A DNA stretch of 64,000 bases from Microbacterium sp. Se63.02b (GTDB lineage: Bacteria > Actinomycetota > Actinomycetes > Actinomycetales > Microbacteriaceae): NCBI RefSeq assembly GCF_014171575.1, contig NZ_CP050453.1, positions 1 through 64,000 on the forward strand. The letters are read 5' to 3'. A model generated the notes under the pieces. That model was not told where the DNA came from and ran no database searches. It saw only the letters and a list, made by a program, of their open reading frames with translations. A program made the position numbers and the translations under genes. Within the stretch, counting starts at the first letter, position 1. Each line of letters begins with the position of its first letter. Below are positions 12,239 to 20,289 of this stretch, piece after piece.

Positions 12239-13182
12239 CCACCGAAAACAACGACGCCCCGGCAGAGCACACATCGTTCACGCCGCCGCCCGCCTCACCG
12301 CCGCCCCCCGGTGGACCTCAGATGTCCGCACCTCAGGCGCCCCCGTCTCCGAGTACGCCACCACCCTCCGCGGGTGGACGCTCGTCCGGCGCCACCGCGG
12401 TTCTGGTCGTGACCGCCGTCGTGGGCGGGATCGCCCTGCTGGGAACCGGCGGGACGGCCGCCGCGGCGGCGGCAGGCACCGTCATCTCGTCGAGTCGCCC
12501 AGACTCGGTGCAGACGGTCGATGTCGCGGGCATCGAGGGACTCGACGTCGACGCGGACGCCAGCAGCATGCGCGTCGAGTTCGGCGACGTCGATGAGGCG
12601 GAGCTGGCCGTGACCAACGGTCGCGGCACCGCGTGGACCTTCGAGCGTGACGACGATGAGCTGATCGTGCGGAGTCCGCAGGGTGTCTTCGGCTGGTGGT
12701 TCGGGAACTGGTTCGGCGATGAGGAGATCGCCGTGCTCACCCTGCCCGAGAGTCTCCGCGGCGCGGGACTCGACGCCGACCTCACTCTCGAGGCCGGCAG
12801 CCTCGACGTGGACGGGGACTTCGGGGTGCTCGACGTGACAGTGAGCGCGGGGGCCCTGGATGCCACGGGGTCTGCCGAGGAGCTCGACGTGCAGATGAGC
12901 GCCGGCCGTGCAGACATCATCGTCGATGGTGTCTCCTCCGCGGACCTGGGTGTGTCGGCCGGTGACCTCACGGTCGAATTGACGGGCACGCCTCCGACGC
13001 AGACGACGATCGACGTGAGCGCGGGCTCGCTGGATCTGACCGTCCCCGATGTCGAGTATGCGATCACCCAGGACATCAGCGCCGGCACGTTGAACGCGAA
13101 GGTCGACGAAGCCTCGAGCGCTCGCAGGACGATCGACGTCTCGCTCTCCGCGGGCACGGCGACCATCCGTCCGAGCCGCTGA
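12235..13182 (+). CDS. DUF4097-type beta-repeat membrane protein
   Basis: A 315-residue protein with a Pro-rich cytoplasmic N terminus (about 1-45), one transmembrane segment (about 50-80) and an outer domain of repeated short beta strands. These carry recurrent SAG motifs (VSAGALD, MSAGRAD, VSAGDL, DVSAGSLD, ISAGTLN, LSAGTA), the pattern of the putative adhesin DUF4097 family. It is translated from a start overlapping the response-regulator stop, so it is the third member of a kinase-regulator-DUF4097 operon. An envelope-stress or surface role is inferred from similar operons; there is no direct proof. Confidence 0.82.
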   Translation: MTTENNDAPAEHTSFTPPPASPPPPGGPQMSAPQAPPSPSTPPPSAGGRSSGATAVLVVTAVVGGIALLGTGGTAAAAAAGTVISSSRPDSVQTVDVAGIEGLDVDADASSMRVEFGDVDEAELAVTNGRGTAWTFERDDDELIVRSPQGVFGWWFGNWFGDEEIAVLTLPESLRGAGLDADLTLEAGSLDVDGDFGVLDVTVSAGALDATGSAEELDVQMSAGRADIIVDGVSSADLGVSAGDLTVELTGTPPTQTTIDVSAGSLDLTVPDVEYAITQDISAGTLNAKVDEASSARRTIDVSLSAGTATIRPSR

Positions 13183-13267
13183 ATCCCGTCGGGGGTGGGG
13201 ACTCTGCGTGGTCCTCGCCCTCGATTCGGATTTTCCGTCTTTCTCCGGTAAAGTCTTGGAGGTTGAC

Positions 13268-13341
13268 GGGGCTATAGCTCAGGCGGTTAGAGCGCTTCAC
13301 TGATAATGAAGAGGTCCCAGGTTCAAGTCCTGGTAGCCCCA
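13268..13341 (+). tRNA. tRNA-Ile (GAT anticodon)
   Basis: The 74-nt cloverleaf has a perfect 7-bp acceptor stem (GGGGCTA/TAGCCCC), a D-loop AGCTCAGGCGGTTAGAGC, anticodon loop CTGATAA and T-loop GTTCAAGTC. The 3' CCA is not encoded. Confidence 0.97.
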
Positions 13342-13367
13342 CTCCTCAATTCAAGAAACACCCTCAC

Positions 13368-13440
13368 GGGGCCTTAGCTCAGTTGGTAGAGCGCCTGCTT
13401 TGCAAGCAGGATGTCAGGAGTTCGAATCTCCTAGGCTCCA
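13368..13440 (+). tRNA. tRNA-Ala (TGC anticodon)
   Basis: The 73-nt cloverleaf lies 26 nt after tRNA-Ile. The acceptor stem GGGGCCT/AGGCTCC has one G-T pair, the anticodon loop is TTTGCAA and the T-loop is GTTCGAATC. The CCA end is not encoded. The Ile-Ala pair near oriC without rRNA is common in actinobacteria. Confidence 0.97.
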
Positions 13441-13449
13441 CAGGAAGAT

Positions 13450-13477
13450 GAAGCCCCTGGCCGCCGCCGGGGGCTTC
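13450..13477 (+). terminator. Terminator after the tRNA pair
   Basis: GAAGCCCC (13450-13457) pairs with GGGGCTTC (13470-13477), followed by TTCC; located 9 nt after tRNA-Ala. Confidence 0.7.
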
Positions 13478-13492
13478 TTCCGTTGCGAGGTC

Positions 13493-13867
13493 TCACTCGG
13501 CAGGACGCAGGTCCCGCAGGATCGTGGCGTGACGCACGAGGAAGGTGCGCTCATCGAGCTTCTTGCGGCGAAGCCATCCGGTCACCTCGTCGTTGTGCTT
13601 GCTGGCGTTGCACGACGCGCACGCCGGGACCACGTTAGCGAGCGTGTATCGACCGCCACGGGAGATCGGCTGGATGCAGTCGCGTTGCAGTGCCGCGCCG
13701 TCTCCCCCGCAGTACGCGCACCCGCCCCAGGCCTCCATCAGCTCATGCCATTGTGTATCGGTCAAGTCATTGTCGACACGGGCGAGTCGCCCCTGACGTC
13801 GCTTGGCGTAGCGGGCACGGGTCGCCGGAGACGCGGTGGCGGAAGAGACCTTGCGGCGGCGGCGCAT
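13493..13867 (-). CDS. HNH endonuclease-domain protein
   Basis: A 124-residue HNH protein. The zinc-binding cysteines are in CAYCGG (about residue 50) and CASCNASK (about residue 83). The catalytic region lies between them (CIQPISRGGRYTLANVVPAC). The N terminus is highly basic, suiting DNA binding. The ATG is preceded by TAGCAT at 6 nt, so the mRNA is probably leaderless. The gene stands alone beside the tRNA-Ala terminator. Free-standing HNH proteins are found in phage and host genomes; its role is unknown. Confidence 0.88.
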   Translation of the reverse strand: MRRRRKVSSATASPATRARYAKRRQGRLARVDNDLTDTQWHELMEAWGGCAYCGGDGAALQRDCIQPISRGGRYTLANVVPACASCNASKHNDEVTGWLRRKKLDERTFLVRHATILRDLRPAE

Positions 13868-13873
13868 GGGCCG

Positions 13874-13879
13874 ATGCTA
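13874..13879 (-). promoter_or_regulatory. -10 box of the HNH gene, leaderless type
   Basis: TAGCAT on the minus strand ends 6 nt before the ATG; there is no ribosome site. Confidence 0.5.
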
Positions 13880-13902
13880 CCCCGACGGGCGCTGGAGCGT
13901 CG

Positions 13903-15027
13903 TCAGTCCGAGCCGACCGAGACGAGCTCGTGCGGCGCGACGTTCAACCGCTCGCCCCCCGCAGCCGTGACGACCACGATGTCTTCGATGCGGGCGCCCC
14001 ACTCCCCAGCGAAGTAGATACCGGGTTCGATGCTGAACGCCATGCCCTCACGCAGCACGAGGTCGTTGCCCGGCGCGATGTACGGCTCCTCGTGCACTGA
14101 GACGCCGATCCCATGACCCGTGCGATGCAGGAACGCCTCACCCAGGCCCGCCTCGACGAGCACGGTGCGCGCGGCCGCATCGACCTCGGCCGCGGTGATG
14201 CCGGGACGCACGGCATCCACTGCCGCCTGCTGCGCGCGTACGAGAACGGCGATCCGCTCGGCTGCCGCGGGGTCGGGTGCGCCGACGACGTAGGTCCTCG
14301 TGCTGTCGGAGTTGTACCCGCTGGGCACGGCGCCGCCGATGTCGACCACCACGACGTCGCCCTGCTCGATCACGCGGTCCGAGACCTCGTGATGCGGGTC
14401 GGCACCGTTCGGACCCGATCCGACGATCACGAACTCGACCGTTCGGTGGCCTTCGGCGACGATGGCCTCTGCGATGTCGGTGGCCACCTCCCTCTCGGTG
14501 CGTCCGGCACGAAGCCACTGCGGAACGCGGCGGTGGACGGCGTCGATCGCCTCGCCGGCGCGACGCAACTCCGTGATCTCCTCGGCATCCTTGATCATGC
14601 GCCCTTCCCGGAGCACGGGTGTGGCGAGCTCCAGCTGCACACCGAGGCGCTCACCGAGAGGGATCACATGCAGCGCGGGCAGTGCATCGGAGACTCCTAC
14701 TCGAGAAGCATGGCCGACGGCGGCGGTCACCAGCCCGTACGGGTCTTCGCCGTCCACCCAGTCGGCGATCTCGAGTTCGAGTTCCCCGACAGCCGTGCTG
14801 CGGACCTTGGCGAGCTCCATCCGCGGCACAACAACGGTCGGCGTCACGGCCGGTCCGATCACGAGGGCGGTCAGCCGTTCGATGGTGTCGCCCTCCACGC
14901 CCAGCAGGTACTGCAGATCGGGGCCGGGGCCCACCACGATGGCGTCGAGTCCCGACTCGGCGGCGAGCGATGAGGCCCGGGCGAGACGGGCGGCGTACAC
15001 GGCGGCGGGGAAGGGCAATGTGCTCAC
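13903..15027 (-). CDS. M24 family Xaa-Pro-type metallopeptidase
   Basis: A pita-bread aminopeptidase that probably cleaves Xaa-Pro dipeptides in the cytosol. The 374-residue protein has a creatinase-like N domain and a C-terminal catalytic domain. The five metal ligands are visible in VVVDIGG and YNSDSTRTY (two Asp), GHGIGVSVHEEP (His), SIEPGIY (Glu) and GARIEDIV (Glu). I place the start at the GTG at 15027 because TAGCGT lies 7 nt upstream; another in-frame GTG at 15057 has a GGAGG 12 nt upstream and adds 10 residues. Substrate not proved. Confidence 0.9.
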   Translation of the reverse strand: MSTLPFPAAVYAARLARASSLAAESGLDAIVVGPGPDLQYLLGVEGDTIERLTALVIGPAVTPTVVVPRMELAKVRSTAVGELELEIADWVDGEDPYGLVTAAVGHASRVGVSDALPALHVIPLGERLGVQLELATPVLREGRMIKDAEEITELRRAGEAIDAVHRRVPQWLRAGRTEREVATDIAEAIVAEGHRTVEFVIVGSGPNGADPHHEVSDRVIEQGDVVVVDIGGAVPSGYNSDSTRTYVVGAPDPAAAERIAVLVRAQQAAVDAVRPGITAAEVDAAARTVLVEAGLGEAFLHRTGHGIGVSVHEEPYIAPGNDLVLREGMAFSIEPGIYFAGEWGARIEDIVVVTAAGGERLNVAPHELVSVGSD

Positions 15028-15105
15028 GGCATCCACGCTACTGTGCACCCCTCGCACTGGGCACCCGATCCTCCGACGGAGTTGCCCCGCGACTCTCGGT
15101 CGCCG

Positions 15106-15552
15106 TCAGCTGATCGCGACGCGGATGCGCTCCGCCAGGAACTCGAGGTCTTTCTTCGTCAGGTCGGTCACGGCGTAAGCGGTCGGCCATACGGTGCCGT
15201 CGTCGAGGTTGGAGATCGGTTCGAAGCCGAAGGTCCCGTAACGCACCTTGAACTTGCTCGCCGGCTGGAAGAAGCACAGCACCTTGCCGTCTCGACCCCA
15301 CGCGGGCATGCCGTAATAGGTGCGGGGAACGAGTTCCGGCGCGACCTCGGAGACGAGCGCGTGCAGCTTCTCGGCGAGAGACTTGTCCTCCGGCGTCAGC
15401 TTCTCGATCGCCTCTTTGAGATCGGCCTCTCCTGCAGCTCGCAGCTCCTCCGGAGACTTCTTCGCCCGAGAACGCCGAGTTCGTGCTTCCTTCGCTGCGG
15501 CCTGCATGGCCTCGCGTTCCTCGGCGCTGAAGTTCTTCTCTTTCTCCGCCAT
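15106..15552 (-). CDS. DUF1801 domain protein
   Basis: A 148-residue protein with a charged, Ala-rich coiled N terminus (about 1-50) and a DUF1801 (YdhG-like) domain in the second half (RTYYGMPAWGRDGKVLCFF ... YGTFGFEP). Relatives include a Bacillus protein proposed as an iron chaperone, but many members have no known role. A good ribosome site (AGAGGACAGG) precedes the ATG. It is transcribed away from the Nudix gene. Confidence 0.85.
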   Translation of the reverse strand: MAEKEKNFSAEEREAMQAAAKEARTRRSRAKKSPEELRAAGEADLKEAIEKLTPEDKSLAEKLHALVSEVAPELVPRTYYGMPAWGRDGKVLCFFQPASKFKVRYGTFGFEPISNLDDGTVWPTAYAVTDLTKKDLEFLAERIRVAIS

Positions 15553-15688
15553 GACCTGTCCTCTCGATGTGCTGCCGGTGTGGGACTCACACTACGGATT
15601 CCGGACCAGGACGCGCTTCTCGATTCGTGATCGATCCTCGGGGTCCGCGTCGTCTGACACGCGGTCATCGGGACCTTCCGCCGCCGGA

Positions 15689-15694
15689 TAGTGT
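15689..15694 (+). promoter_or_regulatory. -10 box of the Nudix gene, leaderless type
   Basis: TAGTGT ends 7 nt before the ATG at 15702. The 149-nt gap to DUF1801 shows no other feature. Confidence 0.35.
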
Positions 15695-15701
15695 GTGAGC
15701 C

Positions 15702-16124
15702 ATGGACCTGCGTGTCGCGGCGTACGCGGTCGTCACCGATGACGACGGGCGTCTGTTGCTGGCGCGCTGGACGGAAGGTCGCCGCGTGGCCTGGACGATG
15801 CCCGGTGGTGGCCTCGAACCCGGCGAATCCCCTGAGGATGCGGTTCGTCGTGAACTCCGGGAGGAGACCGGCTACAGCGTCAAGGTGGGGGAGCTCCTCG
15901 GTATCCACTCCCGGGTGATCCCCGCTGGCCGTCGCGTCCAGAAAGCTGCAGACCCCCTGCACACCCTTCGCATCGTCTATCGAGCCGAGGTCACGGGTGG
16001 CAAGCTCCGCTTCGAGACCGGCGGGTCGACCGACATGGCGGAGTGGTTCTCCCTGAAGGCCGTCGCCCAGCTGCAGCGGGTGAAGCTCGTCGACATCGCG
16101 ATGCGCATGGCGGGGATCATCTGA
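15702..16124 (+). CDS. Nudix hydrolase
   Basis: A 140-residue Nudix protein that hydrolyses a nucleoside diphosphate linked to some other group. The complete Nudix box lies at residues 35-58, with REL-REET at its centre and the expected GGG-E spacing. The substrate cannot be told from the sequence. It may be leaderless. It converges with the YbaK gene on the other strand. Confidence 0.93.
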   Translation: MDLRVAAYAVVTDDDGRLLLARWTEGRRVAWTMPGGGLEPGESPEDAVRRELREETGYSVKVGELLGIHSRVIPAGRRVQKAADPLHTLRIVYRAEVTGGKLRFETGGSTDMAEWFSLKAVAQLQRVKLVDIAMRMAGII

Positions 16125-16151
16125 TCCCGACCCGGATCGTCGACCCGGGAG

Positions 16152-16667
16152 TCAGCGGTCCTCGGGCACGGAGATGTCGGCGACGGTGGCCCCGTACGCG
16201 GCGATGAGGTCGTCGGCTTCGACGAAGAGGCTGTAGCCGTGGGCGCCCGCTCCCATCGCGATCCGCCGGCCGACGATCGACTCGTCCGCATAGACCGGCC
16301 ACGCGGTCGTGCTGCCGATCGGCACGATGGTGCCGCGCTCGTAGCCGGTCGCCGCGAGCGCGAGCTCCGGCTCAGGGAGCCGCAGCTTGTTCACGCCGAC
16401 CAGTGCCCGCAGCTTCGGCCAGGATATCGAGCGCCCACCGGGAACCAGGGCGAACAGGAAGGTGTCATCCGACCGCTTCACGACCAGCGTCTTCACGATG
16501 CCGGAGGCGGGGATGCCGAGCAGTTCCGCGGCCTCGAACAGGCTTCCGGCGGCGGGGCGCTCGCGGATCTCGATCTCGAGGCCCCGCGCGCGGGCCGCAT
16601 CGCGCACCCGTGCATGCTGATCGCCTCCGCCACCGGAGGCGACGGAGGCGGGATCAGAGGTGTTCAC
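16152..16667 (-). CDS. YbaK/EbsC-type aminoacyl-tRNA deacylase
   Basis: A 171-residue protein of the YbaK/ProX family, which hydrolyses mischarged tRNA such as Cys-tRNA(Pro) in trans. The core runs from about residue 45, with IVKTLVVK, the conserved Lys region VGVNKLRL and MGAGAHGYSL. The N-terminal extension of about 20 residues is Ser/Gly-rich. It starts within the stop of the upstream membrane-protein gene (ATGA overlap), so the two are co-translated. Substrate assignment is by family only. Confidence 0.9.
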   Translation of the reverse strand: MNTSDPASVASGGGGDQHARVRDAARARGLEIEIRERPAAGSLFEAAELLGIPASGIVKTLVVKRSDDTFLFALVPGGRSISWPKLRALVGVNKLRLPEPELALAATGYERGTIVPIGSTTAWPVYADESIVGRRIAMGAGAHGYSLFVEADDLIAAYGATVADISVPEDR

Positions 16668-17170
16668 GCGTCAGGAGCGGAGAGCGGGTCGTCGGCGACC
16701 CAGAGCTCGTCATCCGCGCGCAGCGTCTGCCATGCGGCGTAGAGGACGCCGACGGCGGCCGCAGCACCGAGGATGATCGCGATGACCGACCCGAGGCCGG
16801 GACCCGACTTCTGCTTCTTGCCGAATGCGCCACGAGGCGCGGGGGCCGAGACCCCGTGGCGCTTGGCGTTCGCGACGTCCCACGCGGTCAGCGCGGATCC
16901 GACGACCCCGCCGACGATCGGGACGACCTTGTCGTCGACGACGTGCTTGCCGAACTGCACACCGCGGTCGACGGTCGGGGCGACACGACGGTTGTACGCG
17001 TCCTGGATCACGGGCACGACCTGCTCGCGATTGATGTTGCCGAGCTGACGACCGGCCTCACGGGCGACGTCAGCGGCGTGGCCGACGAGCACCTGCTGGT
17101 TCTCCCAAAGCTGGTTCGCGTCGTTCTGAAGACGACGCAGTTCCTTCTTCCGCTTGCGGCTGAGGCTCAC
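16664..17170 (-). CDS. Single-pass membrane protein, function unknown
   Basis: A 168-residue protein with a strongly basic N terminus (RKRKKELRR), an amphipathic middle and one transmembrane segment at about residues 132-152, followed by an acidic tail (DDELWVADDPLSAPDA). The GTG start at 17170 is chosen because AGGAG lies 6 nt upstream; an in-frame ATG 36 nt earlier has no such site. Similar proteins occur next to the YbaK gene in related bacteria, as far as I recall. I do not recognise a functional domain. Confidence 0.75.
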   Translation of the reverse strand: MSLSRKRKKELRRLQNDANQLWENQQVLVGHAADVAREAGRQLGNINREQVVPVIQDAYNRRVAPTVDRGVQFGKHVVDDKVVPIVGGVVGSALTAWDVANAKRHGVSAPAPRGAFGKKQKSGPGLGSVIAIILGAAAAVGVLYAAWQTLRADDELWVADDPLSAPDA

Positions 17171-17302
17171 GATGCTCTCCTGTCCATTGGAGTACGGGTT
17201 CCCCATCTTGCCACGAGAGGCTGGATGCCGGGCGGGAATCGCCCGGCCCTTGCGCCTTCGTCCGATCCGCGGTACACCGGGCGAACTCACCGAAAGCTCT
17301 GC

Positions 17303-17308
17303 GAGAAT
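17303..17308 (+). promoter_or_regulatory. -10-like box of the cyclophilin gene
   Basis: GAGAAT ends exactly 6 nt before the ATG at 17315, at the leaderless spacing, although it lacks the initial T. The GAGGG between them could instead be a ribosome site. Confidence 0.35.
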
Positions 17309-17314
17309 GAGGGC

Positions 17315-17872
17315 ATGGCTCACGCTTCTCACGTCGCAACCCTGCACACCAACCACGGTGACATCGTCATCAACCTCTTCGGCGATCACGCCCCGAAGAC
17401 GGTCAAGAACTTCATCGGCCTCGCCGACGGCACCCAGGAGTGGACGCACCCCGCCACCGGAAAGCCGGGCGAGGGACCTCTCTACAAGGACGTCATCTTC
17501 CACCGCATCATCCCGAACTTCATGATCCAGGGCGGCGACCCGCTCGGTAAGGGTGTCGGCGGTCCCGGTTACAACTTCGACGACGAGATCAACATGGAGC
17601 TCAACTTCAACGAGCCCTACATCCTCGCCATGGCCAACGCCGGCCTTCGTCGCAACGCCATCACCGGCAAGCCCGAGGGCACCAACGGCTCGCAGTTCTT
17701 CATCACCACCGACCCGACGCCGTGGCTGCAGGGCAAGCACACGATCTTCGGCGAGGTCGCCGACGACGCCTCCAAGGCTGTGGTCGACAAGATCGGCGCC
17801 GTGCAGACGGGTCCGGGCGACCAGCCGATCGAGCCCGTGGTGCTGCAGTCGATCGACATCGTCGCGGCCTGA
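17315..17872 (+). CDS. Cyclophilin-type peptidyl-prolyl isomerase
   Basis: A cytosolic cis-trans prolyl isomerase that assists protein folding. The 185-residue protein has no signal peptide. Cyclophilin motifs include VIFHRIIPNFMIQGGDP (catalytic Arg and Phe-Gln region), NGSQFFITT and the KHTIFGEV loop. The length fits the bacterial cytosolic class. The rhomboid gene follows after 21 nt, so the two may be co-transcribed. Cyclophilin-rhomboid-crgA near oriC is a common actinobacterial order. Confidence 0.96.
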   Translation: MAHASHVATLHTNHGDIVINLFGDHAPKTVKNFIGLADGTQEWTHPATGKPGEGPLYKDVIFHRIIPNFMIQGGDPLGKGVGGPGYNFDDEINMELNFNEPYILAMANAGLRRNAITGKPEGTNGSQFFITTDPTPWLQGKHTIFGEVADDASKAVVDKIGAVQTGPGDQPIEPVVLQSIDIVAA

Positions 17873-17893
17873 CGACAGCTGCGGCCGATCCGG

Positions 17894-18787
17894 ATGACCA
17901 CGCCTGAGTTCACGAGCAATCGCGAAAACTTCTGCTACCGGCATCCGGATCGGCAGAGCTTCGTGCTCTGCCAGCGGTGCATGCGCACCATCTGCCCCGA
18001 GTGTCAGACACAGGCGCCCGTCGGCGTCATCTGTCCGCAGTGCATGAACGCCGAGCGCAAGAACCGTACGCCGGCACAGAAGAAGGCCGCTCGCCGCTGG
18101 GGCGGTCGCGGCACCGGGACGATGGCGATGGCCCGGAGCGGAAGGCCCGTCGTCACCTACGCGTTGCTCGCCGTGACGTCGTTCATCGGACTGGTGCAGC
18201 TGATCCCGGGGATGAATCAGCCGATCACCCAGGCTCTGGGCTTCTTCGCTCCCTATCTCTACCCGAACCTCTTCGCTCTGCCCTTCGAACCATGGCGTCT
18301 GCTCACGGTCCTGTTCGTCCACGGCGGCTTCATCCATCTCGCGCTGAACATGCTCGCCCTGTGGATGCTCGGGCAGAGCCTCGAACCGATGCTCGGTCGT
18401 GTCCGCTTCCTGGCGATGTATCTGATCAGCGGCCTCGGCGGGTCGGTGATGGTCGCGCTCCTCGCTCCAGGGTCGTGGACGGTCGGCGCATCCGGCGCGA
18501 TCTTCGGGCTCTTGGCATCGTTGCTCATCATCGGACGCCACATCGGCGCCAACGTCACGGGGATCCTCGTCATCCTCGGGATCAACTTCGCCTTCGGCCT
18601 GTTCGTCGGCGGGATCTCCTGGCAGGCCCACCTGGGCGGCGCGGTCGTCGGCGCCCTGGTCGCCCTCATCTACACCCGGACGAAGCGCCGTGATCAGCGC
18701 ACCTGGCAGATCGTGTTGCTCGCAGCACTGGTCGTCCTGCTGCTCGTGATCGTCGCCTTCGTTCCGCCCCTGCTCCTTTTGGCCTGA
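17894..18787 (+). CDS. Rhomboid intramembrane serine protease with zinc ribbon
   Basis: A 297-residue membrane protease. The N terminus has a zinc-binding segment with paired Cys/His (CYRHPDR, CQRCMR, CPECQ, CPQC; about residues 14-55). Six or seven transmembrane segments follow from about residue 90. The catalytic Ser200 is in GASGAIFG and His246 in QAHLGG, with the HLALNM motif in the second segment. Substrates are unknown. The zinc ribbon is typical of the actinobacterial branch. Confidence 0.95.
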   Translation: MTTPEFTSNRENFCYRHPDRQSFVLCQRCMRTICPECQTQAPVGVICPQCMNAERKNRTPAQKKAARRWGGRGTGTMAMARSGRPVVTYALLAVTSFIGLVQLIPGMNQPITQALGFFAPYLYPNLFALPFEPWRLLTVLFVHGGFIHLALNMLALWMLGQSLEPMLGRVRFLAMYLISGLGGSVMVALLAPGSWTVGASGAIFGLLASLLIIGRHIGANVTGILVILGINFAFGLFVGGISWQAHLGGAVVGALVALIYTRTKRRDQRTWQIVLLAALVVLLLVIVAFVPPLLLLA

Positions 18788-18817
18788 TCCGGAGTTGTTA
18801 ACAGGGTTGTTAACCCC

Positions 18818-18870
18818 TGTGAATAACACCGGTGTAATTCTCCCCAGGCTGTGGAGAGTCTTGTGGATAA
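18818..18870. other. DnaA-box-like cluster between rhomboid and crgA
   Basis: An exact DnaA box on the minus strand (TGTGGATAA, 18862-18870) and a one-mismatch copy (TGTGAATAA, 18818-18826) lie in the 149-nt gap. Two GTTAAC motifs precede them, at about 18796-18814. The same combination of motifs occurs in oriC. It may titrate DnaA or allow DnaA to regulate nearby genes; this is inference. Confidence 0.5.
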
Positions 18871-18889
18871 CTCTGGCTCCCGCATGAAG

Positions 18890-18918
18890 AAAGGCCCCTC
18901 GCGATGCGAGGGGCCTTT
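18890..18918. terminator. Bidirectional terminator between rhomboid and crgA
   Basis: An 11-bp perfect inverted repeat (18890-18900 and 18908-18918) with AAA at one end and TTT at the other, around a 7-nt loop. It lies 19 nt beyond the crgA stop on the minus strand. Confidence 0.85.
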
Positions 18919-18936
18919 CGAGAAGAAGGAGTGGCG

Positions 18937-19176
18937 TCAGCGCCAGCGTGTGGTCATCAGGAAGCCGATCAGAGCGATGCCGAGACCGATCGCGAGGTTC
19001 CAGTTGTCGAGCCCCGGGATGGGGAACTGCATGCCCGAGATGTAGAACACGAGGATCCAGGCGAGACCGAGGAGCATGAAGCCGATCATCACCGGCTTGA
19101 ACCAGACGGCGTTGGGAGCTGCTTCGCCTTCGGCGCGCTCGACGGCGGGTTCTTCGGTCTTGTGGTCACGTGCCAT
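18937..19176 (-). CDS. crgA: Cell division protein CrgA
   Basis: CrgA is a small membrane protein that helps place FtsZ and septal enzymes in actinobacteria. The 79-residue product has an acidic cytoplasmic N terminus and two transmembrane segments (about 29-50 and 58-77), ending LMTTRWR, a hallmark of the family. The start at 19176 is supported by TACAAT 6 nt upstream. It sits next to the cell-wall kinase cluster, as in Mycobacterium and Streptomyces. Confidence 0.95.
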   Translation of the reverse strand: MARDHKTEEPAVERAEGEAAPNAVWFKPVMIGFMLLGLAWILVFYISGMQFPIPGLDNWNLAIGLGIALIGFLMTTRWR

Positions 19177-19182
19177 GCCGTC

Positions 19183-19188
19183 ATTGTA
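19183..19188 (-). promoter_or_regulatory. -10 box of crgA, leaderless type
   Basis: A near-consensus TACAAT on the minus strand ends 6 nt before the crgA ATG, and there is no ribosome site. Confidence 0.6.
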
Positions 19189-19275
19189 CCCAAGACATCT
19201 GTGCCGCGCCGAGAGCCCTCGAGTTCCGGTGCGGCGCATCTCGCACGGGACCCTCGCCGGTCGTAGCGCCGATCC

Positions 19276-19304
19276 GGTGACTGTTCAGCGACGACGGATA
19301 TGAT
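19276..19304 (+). promoter_or_regulatory. Promoter of the sortase operon, leaderless type
   Basis: The -10 TATGAT (19299-19304) ends 6 nt before the ATG at 19311. A possible -35, GTGACT (19277-19282), lies 16 nt upstream of it. No ribosome site is present. Confidence 0.6.
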
Positions 19305-19310
19305 CACGGC

Positions 19311-20105
19311 ATGACCGCAACCGTCGTGCCTGGGGGGCGACGCCCGCGACGAGAGCGACCGCGCTCCCGCGCCACTTTCGCGAGCGTGCTCGGCGAGCTC
19401 CTGCTCACCGCCGGAGTGATCGTCCTGTTGTTCGTCGCGTGGCAGATGTGGATCGGCGACATCATCATCAGCGCTCAGAAGAACGACGAGGGTGCGGCCA
19501 TCTCTCAGCAACTGGCTCAGGCAGAAGCACCCGAGCTGCCGCCCGTGGTCGAGGATGACGAGGGAACCCCGACGTACGTCCCACCCGTACCGGCCGCGCC
19601 CGCCGATGGAGCGTGGTTCGCACAGATGCACATCCCCCGCTTCGGAGCCGACTACAACTTCGGGATCTATGGCGGCACGAGCCGCGCTCGTACGCTGGAC
19701 CAGAAGGGGATCGGGGTCTACAAGGGTTCGAAGATGCCCGGCGAGGTCGGCAACTTCTCGATGGCCGGGCACCGCACCACGTGGGGCAAGCCGTTCAATC
19801 AGCTCGACAAGCTGCAGTTGGGCGATGCGATCGTCGTCGAGACGCCCGACGGGTGGTACACATACCGGTTCCGGACGCTCGAGTATGTCAAGCCGACTCA
19901 GACCGACGTCCTCGCCGATGTCCCGCAGATGCCCGAGCAGCAGACCGGTGAGCAGTACATCACTCTCACGGCCTGCTCGCCGCTGTATTCGCTCGCCGAG
20001 CGCATCGTCGCCTACGGGGTCTTCGAGAGCTTCCAGCCGCGCGCAGAGGGACCGCCCAGTGCACTGACCGACCCGCCCCCGCCTCCGGCCGCCCCATCGG
20101 TATGA
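19311..20105 (+). CDS. Class E sortase
   Basis: A membrane-anchored transpeptidase that fixes surface proteins to the cell wall. The 264-residue protein has a basic N terminus, one transmembrane segment (about 26-48) and an extracellular sortase domain. The catalytic residues are visible: His154 (AGHRTTWG), Cys222 in the TLTAC motif and Arg231 (LAERIVAYG). This class replaces the usual sorting-signal recognition and commonly targets LAXTG-type motifs. The operon continues with a small membrane protein and the pabA-like gene. Confidence 0.95.
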   Translation: MTATVVPGGRRPRRERPRSRATFASVLGELLLTAGVIVLLFVAWQMWIGDIIISAQKNDEGAAISQQLAQAEAPELPPVVEDDEGTPTYVPPVPAAPADGAWFAQMHIPRFGADYNFGIYGGTSRARTLDQKGIGVYKGSKMPGEVGNFSMAGHRTTWGKPFNQLDKLQLGDAIVVETPDGWYTYRFRTLEYVKPTQTDVLADVPQMPEQQTGEQYITLTACSPLYSLAERIVAYGVFESFQPRAEGPPSALTDPPPPPAAPSV

Positions 20106-20133
20106 CCATGGACGTTCACGAGAGAGAAGACTG

Positions 20134-20289
20134 ATGTACGCCGCACTCTGGCGCCTGCTGCCCGGTCCGTGGTGGCTGCGCGTGCTGATCCTGGTGATCG
20201 TCGTCGCTGCCATCCTCTACGGTCTGTTCTGGTACGTCTTCCCGTGGGTGAGTCCGATCATCTCCCCCGGCGAGGTCGACGTCGAATGA
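20134..20289 (+). CDS. Small membrane protein, 51 residues
   Basis: A short gene with a hydrophobic core (VLILVIVVAAILYGLFWYVF, about residues 18-38) flanked by a Trp-rich N terminus (WRLLPGPWWLR) and an acidic tail (SPGEVDVE). AGAGAGAAG lies 6-14 nt upstream. Its stop overlaps the start of the amidotransferase gene by 4 nt, which supports translation. Homologous small proteins lie at this position in related bacteria, by my recollection; the function is unknown. Confidence 0.75.
   Translation: MYAALWRLLPGPWWLRVLILVIVVAAILYGLFWYVFPWVSPIISPGEVDVE

Noticed and set aside
13493..13867. HNH gene as part of an intron or mobile element
   Set aside because: No group I/II intron features, inverted repeats or target duplication are seen; the tRNA genes next to it are intact.
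16664..18829. A 721-codon minus-strand ORF covering cyclophilin and rhomboid
   Set aside because: Only its last 168 codons (16664-17170) form a plausible protein with a ribosome site; the rest is an antisense shadow of two real genes.
18790..18880. A second replication origin in the rhomboid-crgA gap
   Set aside because: Only two boxes and no adjacent initiator; the full oriC is at 1.5-1.7 kb next to dnaA. Kept only as a DnaA-site candidate.
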